Source: Progne subis subis (lineage: Eukaryota > Chordata > Aves > Passeriformes > Hirundinidae). Taken from it: a DNA stretch of 64,000 nucleotides. Positions within the stretch are counted from its first letter, which is position 1, and the number at the start of each line of letters is the position of its first letter. Below are positions 1 through 12,725 of this stretch, one piece after another. The DNA is taken from assembly GCA_022316685.1 (NCBI GenBank), contig JAKJHU010000076.1, forward strand, positions 2,118,001 through 2,182,000, written 5' to 3'. The notes under the pieces were generated by a model. The model made no database searches and was not told where the DNA came from. It worked only from the letters and a program-made list of their open reading frames with translations. Made by a program: the position numbers and the translations under genes.

Positions 1-3000
1 TTCTTTATGATGTTTTACAAGTTCCAGACAGAAGAGGAAGTGCTGAAATGCTCAGAGAAAGGCACTTCTCTGCTCCAGAATGGAGTCCTGTCTGGAACTC
101 AGTGTGAACCACTGGACCTCATAAGAGAGACTGTCCTTGGGTGAGGCTGATTCTGGCTTCTACAAACTTATGGCAGTTGAAGACTTTAGCTAAGATGCAG
201 GGCAATAGACTGTGACCTTTTGTGTGCATTCTTCCCATAATTATACAATAAAAATGCAGACTGTTATTTCTATCTTGCTAAATATCAGCTGTGAGTTTGT
301 CCAAAATCCAAAACAACACACTTTAACTTAATAGCTAAAAGTAGGCAAAAACCTCAAGCTGGAGATCAGGGATAGCAGCATGTCCTACAAAAAGAGGCAT
401 AATATGACAATTCTGATAGGAGCTTGTGTTTGCCGGTTGGATAGAAAATGGAAAATTTCCAAGACCTTCTAGGAAAACACAGTATGGAGTCATTTGGGGA
501 TGCCAGAAAATATTGACAACCCTCAGGTGGGATAGCCTTTAAGAACATTAGAGAAACCTCCATGATCACCTTGAGGGAAGGATTGAAGGAAAGGGTGTTG
601 AGGGGAGGATTGGAGGAAAAAGAAGTCATCATTGTGGATTTTCCATAAACAGTGAAGTAAAAGGTTATGAAATAATAGCAGAAGGACTAGAATTTTTTAT
701 ATTACTGAAATTATATTTGCCAAATGAACCATTGTTATTCAATGAGAACAGGTGGTAACAATTCCTGAGAAGATATGATAGGTCTCATGACCACTTAATC
801 CTTGCTCACCTGCATGCCTACAAAGTCAGGGTGGGAGGAGAGCTCTGGGGTCAGCTCAGCAACTGTCTTTTTGGCATAAACCTGTACTTGTCTTCCAGAT
901 AATCAGAGAAACTTGGTGAGCAGTGTCTTATATTGACTGATAGTGTAGAAGGTATCATAGATCTATCTGATATTTAGTTGGTTTTGTGCCTCCACCAAAC
1001 CATAGCTGCTGAGGTAGGTGTGCAAAGCTCCACATCATGCTGGCTGAGTTTTTCCTATGTACTAGGGAATATTTGCAGAAAATTAACCCAGAGTAAATTA
1101 TCTACCTTGCAGCTGTGTGGAGCTTCAGAAGGGCCTGGAGCACTTCAGTAGTTAGTTGATTTGTGTTTACCCTGGGTCTTATAAACCAGAAGGGAATTCT
1201 CTTCCCCTTCTGAGTGCTTTCTGAAGTACTTGTATACCATGTACCTTTCCTGCCACCTCACCAATTTCCTCTGGTTCTCAAAGTATCTTGTACTTTCACA
1301 AAAAAGGCTGAATGGTGAACTTTGTCTCATGATAAGAATTAACAGGCACAGCAGATTTAAATGAGTTGGATTAAAGTCAAGTCTGTCAGCACAGTCCGTT
1401 GGCACAGCAAAAAGATGAAGATGTGAGTTATGATTATCTCCTGTGTGTTGTAATCTTTTGTATGTGGAATAGTTAAGCAGAAATATTAATGGTAGTTTCA
1501 GTGTATTTCACTCTGATGTATTATGTAGAGTTCACATCTATTTTTGAACAGTTTTCTCCTTGATGAAGAAATTACAAATTAATTTCTTGTAGTCAAAACC
1601 TTTTCCAGACTTAAGTTACATTCTGCAACAATTTTGTTAGGAAGATGTTGATTCAGAATAGAATTTCTAGTGAAGATTAAATGCAGCTGCAGAACAGCCT
1701 GGTGTGCAGGGCCATCTGCCTAATTACAATGAAAATCCTAAAGTTAAATCTCCTACATCCTATAAACTGTCTTTTCACCCCAATTCCCTCATGACCAAGC
1801 ATCAGAGGTTCCTTTGACAATTTGTGCTTTCTGTAGAATCTGATGATACTTAAATGTGTCATGGTTTAAAATAAATATGAAGAAAATAAATAAGAAGAAA
1901 AAGATGATTTTTCAAGTATTTTAAAAGAGAATGAACTTAAAGCCATGAATTTGGGAAGTCACAGTTGTGTGTTTTGCCAAGAACAGCAAAATTAATCAAA
2001 AAAGTTTTCTTTTTTTTTTTTCCTCAGTCGTCTGTTTTAAACACAAACACTCCTATTTCTGGTTATGTCAACACTGAAAATAGAATAATCAGGTTTTTAA
2101 TAGGATTTCACTGTGGTGAGAATTAAATCCAGTATTATCCAATGACTTTTTGAAGGAAATTATTAACTCTGGAGAAGTGACTATGAACTTGGAGAGAGCC
2201 AACAGAATTATAAGCAAAATTTATGTCTATCCATAATGTTTTTTGGCACAAAGAATAATGAATTAGCAAGTGCAAGAATAGGAAATAGTTGAACTTTGGC
2301 AGATATTTTTTTGTGTTCTGAAGAGGGCTGTGAATAAATCAGCAAGAGAGAGAAAACTCCCAGGTATGTCCACCAAATTGCATCCCCTTAGATGAAGAAT
2401 GGTGAACTGCAGCTCTTCGGGTGAGTGAAGGTTACAGCCAAAGCAGGTCATGGTTTAGGCAGAATTGGAGTGTACTTTGGAAGTCAATCTGAGTGTGAAA
2501 AACAGGGAGATGACCGGAAGTGAACAGTAAAATAGGGAATGGCAATAGTTTGAATACATTACTCCTGTGTGGTAAATGAACATACAAGGCACAGGAGGAC
2601 AAGCTCTGAGACTGGGACTTGCTTTGCAGGCTAGGAATAGACCTGAGTTTGAGCAATTGGATCTGACAATGTTATATCCTTCCTAGAAAAGGTTATCCAT
2701 TCATTGCTTCTACCATCTTTTCTGCATCCACCTGTGGTGATAAGCTCAAAGGGCTGGTACAGTAAAGCAGAAATATTTCCTTATGTGCTTGTTTCACTTT
2801 TGAGCTTTAAGGTTGCTCCTTCTTTGCGCTCTAAAGAAAGCAGAGCAATGCACAAGTATGTAAATAACTTCTGGGTTTCCAGGTAATATAATTCCCTCAC
2901 AAGTTAATTAGAGGATGGGCACTCTGGTGAGATTAACTGTGGCTGTGTAATTAGTTTTTTTCCCCATGTATGTGCAAGTCTGGTGGTTTTGAATACCTGA

Positions 3001-4568
3001 AAATGCAGGGATTTTTGCTTTGTTTCTTGCATTCACTATTCTAACATTCTTCTTTTTTATAATCGAGAGTCATTTATCATTTGGTAATTTTGATTTTAAA
3101 GCAAATATTTAAACACTTATTTATTTTCTGCTAAACATGGGCCTGAAGGAGCATGTGTTTAAAAAGTAATTTTGGGGTGATGTTGAGGGTTGTGGAGACA
3201 AGAAAATCTAGATTGACTTTTTTTTTTTTTTTTTTTTAAAAAGAGACAGTAGTACCTTCTGTGAAAATCACATCTTTGAGGAAAAAAAACCCTCAAATGT
3301 TTTCAGTTTCCTGCTTCCTGCAGGTATAAGATTAAAAAAAACCAAAAAAAAAACCAAAAAAAAAAAACCAACCCCCCCCCCCAAAAAAAAAAAAAAAAAA
3401 CCCACAAAAAAACCACAAAAAAACCACACCAGCTTCCACAAAACAGTTATGCTTCCTTTCATAAAGGAGCGGATAGAAAGCTTTGGTTTTGACCAAATTA
3501 AAAAGGGGACACTGGTACTTGTTGTGAAGCATGTATCCTGTCCTCTACAGAAGAAGGAGAGCTGCAAACAGAGCCTTTTTCTCTACACTGTGATACTCAG
3601 CTGGACTCAGTACTTGGAAACAGGATTCTGCATGTGTTTAACTTTCAATGCACGAATAATTCAGCTGAAGTCAAGCTCACATGAGATTCCACACAGCCTT
3701 CTTGGGAAAGTAGTCATTACTGCTGGGAATATTCGTGGAGCTACGTGTACAAGGGCCACCTATATTGAGAACAAATATAGACAGTGTTGCCAGGGAACCC
3801 CAAGAGATTTGAGAGCACACGACAGCAAGAACAGACTGAAAGGGTCTGTCCTGTACTGCTTACACTGCAGAACTACACACTCTGGATTATAATCAGCCCC
3901 TTGAGGGCTGCCAGTTTATCCTGCTTGTATTTCACTGCAAATCATTCTTCTCTGCTGGGTGTATAGCTGCTGTGACACTGCTGAGGTCATTTTACTTGAG
4001 CCAAGGTGGCAGTCATTACAATGAATAACTTCTTTGGCCAAATATTGACATCTTTATGGTGAAAGTAATTTTTGAGTACCTGGAGTGCAGCACGTCCTTA
4101 TTTATTATTGTGTCAGAAGTTTTTAAGGTTTTGGCTACACCATTAAAACTAATCATTCAGGTATATCATATTAACTAGCCAGCTTTCTTCTCTCTGTCAC
4201 TGTTCTCACAAGTCTACCTTTGCACAAGGGTCAGAATGTTGCTATTTGTATAGTTCTGGTTGGTTTTGGATCATGTCACCACTTATTTTCTTCTTTTTTT
4301 ACAGTTTATTAGAAATCAAGATTCTTGTCTTCTCCCTCAGGGCGTTTCTTATTTTAACACATCTGCTGAAGAGGACAGCTGTAGTTGTTACTCAGGAAGA
4401 GAGCCACTGAGCTCAAAGACTAACTATGCAAATTTTCTACTCTTTGCACCTTATTTAATGTTGTGGTGTTGCCTCTACCTGTCTTGTCTGTCATTTTTTC
4501 ACCCGCTTCTATGCTAAAATGCCGGATGTCCTTTCTGAATGAGCTGAAGTACTACAATACTGACTCTT
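1..4568. other. Intergenic, no gene seen
   Basis: No ORF here has a family signature, including the 147-codon frame at 3449-3892 just after an A/C-rich tract. The region holds a T20 run (3218-3237) and the A/C tract listed separately. In other vertebrates the DNA upstream of DIO2 leads to CEP128 and TSHR, but I see no exon of either. Confidence 0.6.
3334..3430. repeat. A-rich tract interrupted by CC/CCC blocks and C11
   Basis: About 97 bp consist almost only of A and C: A-runs of 7-18 broken by CC, CCC and one C11 run. It makes the frames called on the opposite strand here (poly Phe/Gly) artefacts of composition. Several similar but shorter tracts occur elsewhere in the window. Confidence 0.9.
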
Positions 4569-5437
4569 AGAATCATAAATTTATTAAATGTCCTGAGTTG
4601 GAAGGAACCCACAAGGATCATCGAGTCCAACTCCTGGCCCTGCACAGAGCAGCCTTAAGACTCACACCATGGCCCAAGAGCACTGTTCAAATGCTTCTTG
4701 AGCCCTGTCAGGCTTGGTGCTGTGACCACTTCCCTTGGGGAGCCTGTTGCAGTGCCCAAGAACCTCCTGGGTGAAAAACTTCTTCCTAGTATCCAAACTA
4801 AACCTTCCCTGACTCAGTTTCATGCCATTCTCTTGAGTTCTGTCACTGGCCACCAGAGAGAATGTATCTGTGTCTGCCCTTCCTCTTCCCCTCTTGAGGA
4901 AGTTGTAAATGCAATGAGGTCTCCCCTCAGTCTCCTCTCCTCACACAGCTTCCTCTCAAGGCCATTCACCATCTTCATTGCCCTCCTTAGGATGCTCTCA
5001 AATGCCTTTATGTCTTTTTTTACATAGTGTTACCCAAAACTGCCCCCAGCCCTCGAGGTGAGGCTGCCCCAGTGCAGAGCAGCGTGGGACAATCCCCTCC
5101 CTTGCCTGGCTGGCCATGCTGTGCCTGATGCACCCCAGGACAAGGCTGGCCTTCCTGGCTGCCAGGGCACTGCTGGCTCATGTTCGATTTGCCAGTGATC
5201 TGGACCTGCAGGTCCCTTTCTGCAGGGCTGCTCTCTGGCCTCTCATTCCCCAGTCCACGCACACAACCAGAGTTGCCCCATCCCAAATGCAGAATCTGGC
5301 ATTGGTCCTTGTTAAACTTCATACAGTTGGTAATTGCCCAGCCCTCTAATTAATTCAGGTCTCTCTGCAGAGCCTCTCTACCTTCTAGGGAATCAACAGC
5401 TCCTCCAAATTTAGTATTGACAATCTTACTTAGTGGT
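4569..5437 (-). mobile_element. CR1 LINE, 5'-truncated (minus strand)
   Basis: Read on the minus strand, the copy ends with the CR1 3' terminus (TATGATTCTA-type end at 4569, preceded by GTTGGAAGGAACC-like sequence in reverse). It extends back into the end of the reverse-transcriptase ORF, where an open piece starts MKFNKDQCQILHLGWGNSG (first codon near 5322). CR1 is the main bird LINE. This copy keeps only about 870 bp and has many substitutions, so it is dead. The 5' limit is approximate. Confidence 0.9.
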
Positions 5438-5665
5438 CTTGTTTAGTTTTTTGTTGTTGTTTAAAGGACTCGTGTATTTTGCTGTGTACAAGGCTTTATT
5501 CAATGTATACAGTAAAAGATATCTTTATACATGAGGATTTGTGAACATAATATAAGTGTACATTGGCAAGTGCATTGCTTAGCCTTTGACTGTTGTGTGA
5601 TTAGCTGTCTGGGCTTTGTGTGTGGATTCCTTAGACAATAAATGTAAATTACAAAAAAAAAAAAA
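5438..5665 (+). other. Possible retroposed 3' end with AATAAA and A13 tail
   Basis: Directly after the 5' limit of the CR1 copy there is unique sequence ending in AATAAA (5637-5642), ten more bases, then A13 (5653-5665). That is the layout of a reverse-transcribed poly(A)+ RNA. CR1 elements do not have A tails. I do not recognise the parent sequence and saw no clear target-site duplication. A chance AATAAA near an A-run is the alternative. Confidence 0.3.
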
Positions 5666-8600
5666 GGAGGCAGGACCATGAATTTATGTAGCTTTGTCTC
5701 TTGCCTCTGAAAATTATGGATACAGTCCTCTTAAAAGCAAAAATAAACCAAAATTGCTGTGGATGATGAAAACAGAACATCTCTTGTTTCAGACACTAAT
5801 TTAAGGCTAGGAGGTAAAAGTGAGGGGTAGCTAGGAATGTCTTAACACATTCCTGCCTTGACATCAAGGCTTTGAATTTCAGTTCCTCTGTTTCAATCTT
5901 CACAGCTTTACAGCAGTATTACAGAAAGTAATTAATTGGCCTTTAATTGTGGAGCTAGTTTCTAACTGCAAATGAAGAACAATAAAATTTTATCAACTTT
6001 GACTGAGTCATGACATTTTGATTCCGTTTCAGTGGGTGTATTAATTTTCTATTTTGGTCCGGCTGTTTGCTGAAAGGGAAATAGGTGTGCAAGGGAATTT
6101 TTGGAAAATGCTGTGTAGGGAATTAATGGAAGAGACTGGTACGAAAACTAGACAGATGTTACAAATTCTAGAACAAAACCAAGTTCTGGTCAGTGGCAGT
6201 GAAGACCACAACCAGCTTTCACAGACGTGATCTGCATTTAAGCAAGAGATAAACTTTGTTCTGTTTGACCTGTGACATTTAGAAGTAAGAAGTAAAGATA
6301 ATGACATACATTTTCATTAGCTTCTTCCACCAAGTTTGCTATTTAAGCCTTTTGTCAGAAGGTAACAGCATTTTTATTTTATTTAAATTGATATCTTAAT
6401 TAAATGAAAAGCAGCATTGCCTTTCAAACCTTTACATTTTGTTTCCTTCCCCTGAGATAAGACATCAGAGTATAGTTATGGGTATACAAGGAACAAGTAT
6501 GTTCAGGAAATGTGTTGTATCTCATCTTATTTCAGAAGTTTCAGCAGTGGACTCCCTCAGTAGGCAGTAATCTGCAATACCAGATATTCCTAATAACCTG
6601 AGGAATTCAGTTAAGTTCAATAACATATTTAAATGATATTGGATATACAGGATCACATCTTACTGACTTTTTAAGAGGTTCATTCTTTCACATACTGGTA
6701 CAGAAATGAGTTTTGAATGAGTTCTTATGAGCTTTGAAATGTTACGAAAACACACAGTATTCTTCTAAATTTAAATACTCCAGGAGGCTTTCTCTGTGTG
6801 AATGGCTGACAATGGAGGAGTGTGTTTACATGGTATCTTACAGAGACCTTGGGAAGTGTGAGGAACACAGGAAAGGTACATGCATGTGTTGGCTGTTCTT
6901 CATTATATTCCCATGTTTGTTTATTTTTTGTGCTCTGGTGTCTGAACTACTCTTTTATATTATATGTATAGAACTTCAAATTTGTAAAAATACTGTCACT
7001 GGAGAGCTTGTCCTAGTTATATAAGCAATTTTGTGTCTCAAAAATGTATACATTTCCAATAACTTAGTGACACAGATAAATACTATCATTCCCATTTTAA
7101 GTGCAGAAAGCGTGCAACTTTCCAGCATGACATAATCTCTCTTTTAGAAGATGAAAATTAAATACTCATGTGCTGGATTCAAGCACAGTTCTGGCATGAT
7201 CCCTTCCATTGGAAAGGGAGAAATGGTACATTTTCCAATCCAGAATTAGAATTCTGCTTTAGCCTAGAAGCACTGGTTAAATTTTAATGTATGAGCAACA
7301 AATACATGACTAACCAGGTCCTAGGAAAAAATTTCATTCTAAAGGCTGAATCCTTGGACTCCTAAATTTCTTCAAGTATTGAGCTCTGTGACCTTCATTT
7401 AAGCTCTTTGAGTTCACACAGCATCACACTTAACCCTTCTTTCCTATTTGACTTTATTCTCCCTTTTAAACAGTGTTACCTTTAAAGCATCTGAATGAGC
7501 CTCATGAAATTCAGGCTTAGTTCCTGGTCTTGCCACAAGCCTCCTTCAGCCAATACTTTCTACTCCCTGCTTTCAGTGGGTTATGGATTTAGGACTTTTG
7601 GCCCAGTGAATATGGCTGAATTTTTCTGTAACTCCACTACTGCTATGATGCAACTATGAATAATCATATTAATACTGTTTTTGTGTACACAGACATATGC
7701 TGAGTCTCTCTCCCTCACACCTGTGTCGTGATTTGGGCACATGGAAAGAAAAATAAAGTTGTCAGGCTGAGGGATGCTATCTCTGCACAATCTCAAGAAA
7801 TCATGATGAAGTGCCTAGGCAGGGAAAAGACAGTGCCCTGGAGCTTGTTTCCCATGCGTGTTGGGGTGTTTTCTTCTCCACCCCTTCTCCTGTTTACTGT
7901 TCTTCTTTCTATCACTGCAAAAAAAATCTAAAAAAAGATGCCGTCAACCAATGCATATGCAAGTGACTTAATTAAAATAACTGCAGTTATGCTGAACACA
8001 AGAAATTAATGATATCCATTTAAACAATCGTTGTCCTCATCAAAAAGATTTTAGCAGTAAGACAGGACACATAGATGAGAACCACATAGATAGCAGAACA
8101 TGGTGTTCTGATGATTAAAAACAAAAAATCAAAATTCCCTTTAATCTCAGTTTTAATTATCCTTTAATTATCCTGTCAAACAGGTACTCAAGCATTTTAT
8201 TTATATTGACTCTGGAGGAAGAAATTCAGTGAAAATTATGAAGATATTTTACAAGTGATTTGTAAGTTACATGGTGATTGACATTGTTCTTGCTGTTGTG
8301 GTGGCTGTGGTTGTGATGGTAGTGATGGCTGTAGGCAAAGCTCCTTTTGTATTAGGTGCTGCACAAACACTGTGAGGAGAAATCACAGCTGTGAGGAGAA
8401 ATCACAGCTGTGAGGAGAAACAGGGCTATAAGATCGCTAAAACAAAGGCAGAAGAATCTGCATGTTAGTGGTGAAATGACTTCTGTACCTCCAGAGGCAA
8501 CTGAAGAATAGGAGGCAGAGTTAAAGCAAAAGACTTAACAGTGATTTAAAACCAATTAAAAAAATCCAGTAGTTAATGAAAACTAATCTTCCATTTTTAC

Positions 8601-11600
8601 ACTAGGAAAACTTAGATAAATGGATAGAGGCCACAAAAAGGAACTAGTAAGACACATAAACTAATGCCTGTCAAGGCTAGAATTAGACCTTTTAACTTGA
8701 CTTAAAATTCCTTGCACTTAAGTAAATCATACTGCATGAAATTAATCATTGTGTGTTTTAGTCATCCATTCTCTGATTAATTTTGCGGACATAAAACATC
8801 ATCATAAATAATTTAAGTCAGGACAAACAATTTACTGTGTCTATAGGGTTTTATTTCCCTAAAAGTTTGCTTTTCTTAATTCCCAGATAAAATGAAACAC
8901 CTCCAGTAACCATGATCACTACGCTTTTCCACATTTCAGAAATAGCAGGAAAACCCTTAGTCTGTATGAACAATGTCTGGCTTGCCTACCTTTTGCAGAA
9001 GAACCCTGAGTACTCAAAGACAAGCCAGTGTTTCTGCACAATACGGTAAAACAGATTGCCTTTGGTCAATAATTGCCTCAAATATTTTTTATGGAGTTCA
9101 ATGACCCTGCCCTTTTAGAGCAGATGGTGTCAGCTGCAGGTAGTTTCACCGTGGCTCTCCTTTATTTTTTTCTCTAAAAACTATTTAATTTATCCTTAAT
9201 GACTCAGCCACTTCTGCCAAAAAGGCTTTTTAGTTTTTTATTCCTCATAATGGGACAGAGAATGGTGTTGAAAGGTATTGTAGCTGGTATAGCCTGAAGG
9301 CACTGTGAAGCTGGGTAAAATATTTTGTCTCCTCACTGTTTCATCTTGGCTTACACTCACACTGACTTATTAAAACAAAATGGAAAAAATACCCAACCCA
9401 CCCAAATATTCCAGCTTGATTTTTATCGTCAAAGGGCTTCTGTGCCAAGAAGACACCTGGTTGGTTCAAAAGTGTTGTTTTCCAACACAGCCAGATTATT
9501 AACTATACTTCTTTTTAGGGGCCAGATCAGAGTTTTGAACTCCAAATATCCTTTACCTCTCCACAAACAAAGTAAATATATAGGCTGGCTTTTATTAATT
9601 AACCCATCCTGAGATTGCAAGATGATGACAAGAGGGCACCTTTGTAACCTTTGTATTAGAAATTTGGATTTCCAGATGATACTTGGAATCTTCTTGAGCA
9701 ATTATGGCTTTATCTTTTCATCAACATACCCCAGGATCTTTACTTTCTTCATTTTTCCAGTATAATTTCAGTCTTCTGCCAAGTCTTTATGAGATATCTC
9801 TTTGTGATCCTGAATATTTCAAGATGAACTCCTGAACTTGCCAGTTCCAAACACTATGATCATAGCAATGATGCAAGAAGTCAGGAGCCAACTGGAAGTT
9901 CCATTGCAAAAGTGAAATTCAGAACTACCAGCATATAATAAGCCCAAAGAGACATTTCCAGAAAAAAACCCCACCAACAAACAAACAAACTTGGAAGCTG
10001 CTATTCTAGAAATGAAGTGGTGGCTGTCCATTGCTGTTATTGCTGGCTAAATTATGACAGCAGGCTGAACACTGGAGAGCGACACATGCAAGGACCTTAT
10101 GAGATCTTGCAACAGGGTGTTTTAACTGCAACCCACCCAAGTAAAAAGGTACCAAAACTGTACTGAGAGGTACCTATGGCAGAATGAGATTGAAGTAACT
10201 GCCCTTCAGTGTTACGTTCCCACAAGAAAGACACTGAGGCTGCCAGTAGGCTCCCCACCTGGTATTCCCAGTGAACTCTGGATGTACATCATATTTAGAT
10301 CAGCTCTAGGGATATAGTTACTTGCCCAGGCAGTCTCTAGCTTTTCTGTTGCCTCTTTAGATAACTTTGGTCTGAAAGCAAAGCCTAATATTTTCTTCTG
10401 TCATGATTCTCATGTTGCTTACCATAGATGCATATGGGATTTATAGTGTAATTTGAAACGGAGGATTTTGTGTATCTGTCTGGGTCATATGATTATGGCT
10501 GGAACACAGAAGGTTCCACAAGTGCTCTGTCACATAATGTGGTCATAAACTCTTAAGGCCAAAGAGTATGTTTGCATAATACTCATTGTAAAAGAGGACC
10601 TCAGAGTATAAGGTTCTTTGTCGCCTTTTGTTACTTGTTCTTTCCATTGAAACTATTTCTTTTATTCACCATGAAATTCATCCTGACCAGGATCTGGTAT
10701 ACATTGTCTGAGCCATTTCATTCTGTCATTACAATGTATTTTTCCATTATGACATCCTAGTTAGTATGTTGTTCGGTCTTAAAAACTAAATAAAGTTGAG
10801 TCTGGGTAGTAAGTGGATGAATGACTTCCAAGAAAACATCCGCGTTACACAGGAAATAGCATTAGTGATCCATAACAAAATTATGATTCTTCAATTTGAA
10901 GTACTTTAGAAATAATAAATCTTGTGTACAGAAGAGGTAAAAAAGCTAAAGAGGTAAAAAAGTTGAATCAATCTCTTCAATATGAACCTTGAGGGTTTTG
11001 GTTTTATAAATGGTTTGAAATTTTTTTTCTTTGTGTGGGAACCCTCTCTGTCTTATATGAATTGTATGGTGTTGCTTTACTGTTGCCCTTTAGTAGCCCC
11101 AAAATTAATCTGTAGTGGCCCTACCTGAGTGTCTCTTGGATATTTGTCATGTAGGATTTATTTGGTAATAAATCCCTTAGCCCACCAGCTGCTGCACTTG
11201 CTGTCAGTGTGCAAACACATTATACTTCCTTCAGGGTGCAGTGGGTGCAAAAGACTATTATGTGTATAATTAACTTGCCGCATAAGTGAGCTGAGTAGTA
11301 AAGGCAGGTGGCTTCTTTAATCAAATATGCTGAAGAAAATGTTGCTGCTAAAAAAAAAATAAAAATAAAAGGTGTTCACTATTGGGAAAATTACTTCACC
11401 ACTTGTAGAAGTGGAGGATGTGGGATGCTCAGGGAATGAGATCTTAAATGTAAATTTCCTAGTAAGATTACTGCTTCTCATCAGCTTTCATATTTGTATC
11501 CAATGGGAGAGGTGAAGGTGAAAGGCCTCCTCACAGACACAGTGAGACAATGGTTAGGATACATTATTCTCCTAGTTTCCTGAACTTTTGAAAAACAATT

Positions 11601-11944
11601 TGCTTTTTCCCCTTTCTGTGCAATTTTAGGAGAGGTTTGTTACTCTGAATGAAAAAATTAACAGAAGGGGATTTATGCCATTGTAAGTGTAAGATGCATC
11701 GACATCAGCAGGGCCCTGCTCCCCACCACAGGCTTTTGCAAGGTCGAGCATAATTCAACAAAACCTTGCAATGATCTTTCTCTGCCAGTAGAGCAACAAA
11801 AATTGGGCCAGGGTAAGTGTGATCTCAGATAAAATTCAGCTGAATTTGTATTATAGACTTGCATGGTCCAATGCATACTCCTTGCCCAAAGAAAAATTCA
11901 GTTGGGATTTTCAGTTGGAATAACTGATATGACATCAGTTAGTT
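5666..11944. other. Intergenic, no gene seen
   Basis: AT-rich unique-looking DNA without a recognisable exon, tRNA or LINE. It contains a 19-bp tandem repeat (8371-8420) and a GT-rich stretch just before it (about 8283-8335). Open frames up to about 96 codons look like chance. Confidence 0.6.
8371..8420 (+). repeat. 19-bp tandem repeat, about 2.6 copies
   Basis: TGTGAGGAGAAATCACAGC repeats at 8371-8389 and 8390-8408, with a partial third copy to 8420. Within the unit CTGTGA and TCACAG are complementary, so each unit can form a small hairpin. Confidence 0.9.
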
Positions 11945-12725
11945 ATGCCGTTCAGATGGACATCATCAGTCTCAAGAAATGGGTCTGCATGAAGTTTGAC
12001 AATGGGAAGTACAGTGTTCTACACCTGGAGGACCTAGCCCCATGCACCGGTAATTCTGGGCGTCTCGGAAGTAGAGACAGGAAACACACCTGGTAGACTC
12101 CAAGCTGAATATAAGCCAAGAATGTGTTTTTGCAGCACAGAAGACTCCTGGTCTGCGTGAGAGACAGTGCTGCAAGCAGCCCAAAGGAGGGGATTTTCCT
12201 CTCTACTCAGCATTGCTGTGGCCAGCACTGGGCTTCCCAGTACAAGAGGGCATGGACATGCTGGAGCAAATCCAGCAAGGACCATGAAGCTCTTTAAGGG
12301 AACGGAGGATTTCTTATCCTAGGAGAATCTGAGTGAGCTGGAACTGTCCAGCCCAGAGAAGACAACTCAAGGGTGCATATGTGGGTGATATTGTCACCTA
12401 TATTCATGTGTTCAGTTCCTGACATGGGCGGGGGAGAGGTAAAGAGTATGAAGGTACTCTTCTCAGAGTTGCTCAGTGAAAAGAGGAAATAGACACAAAC
12501 TGAAACACAGGAAAGTCCACTTAACAGAGAAAAAACCTTTTTGTTGTGAAGGTGGTCAAACAGTAGAACAGGTTGCCAAAAGAGGTTCTGGGGTCTCTGT
12601 CATGGAGATTCAACACCTGACTGGGGAAGGCTCAGAGCAACCTGCTTTAGCTGGCCCTGCTTTGAGCAATGAGATTGGACTTTATGATCTTTGAGGGTTC
12701 CTTTTAATCTCCACCATTCTGTGTA
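11945..12725 (+). mobile_element. CR1 LINE, 5'-truncated (plus strand)
   Basis: The copy begins in the last part of the reverse-transcriptase ORF (ATGAAGTTTGACAATGGGAA near 11990, the MKF-N-K-C region). It continues through TCTACTCAGC, CAGCCCAGAGAAG, ACAAACTGAAACACAGGAAA and AACAGGTTGCC, all landmarks of CR1 3' regions. It ends at CCATTCTGTG near 12722. Indels and stops show it is inactive. Its 3' end differs from the ATGATTCT-type ends of the other copies, so it is probably another CR1 subfamily. Confidence 0.88.

Noticed and set aside
7080..7160. CCCATTTTAAGTGCAGAAAG, considered as another MIR relic
   Set aside because: Only one core word matches and the later MIR landmarks are missing.
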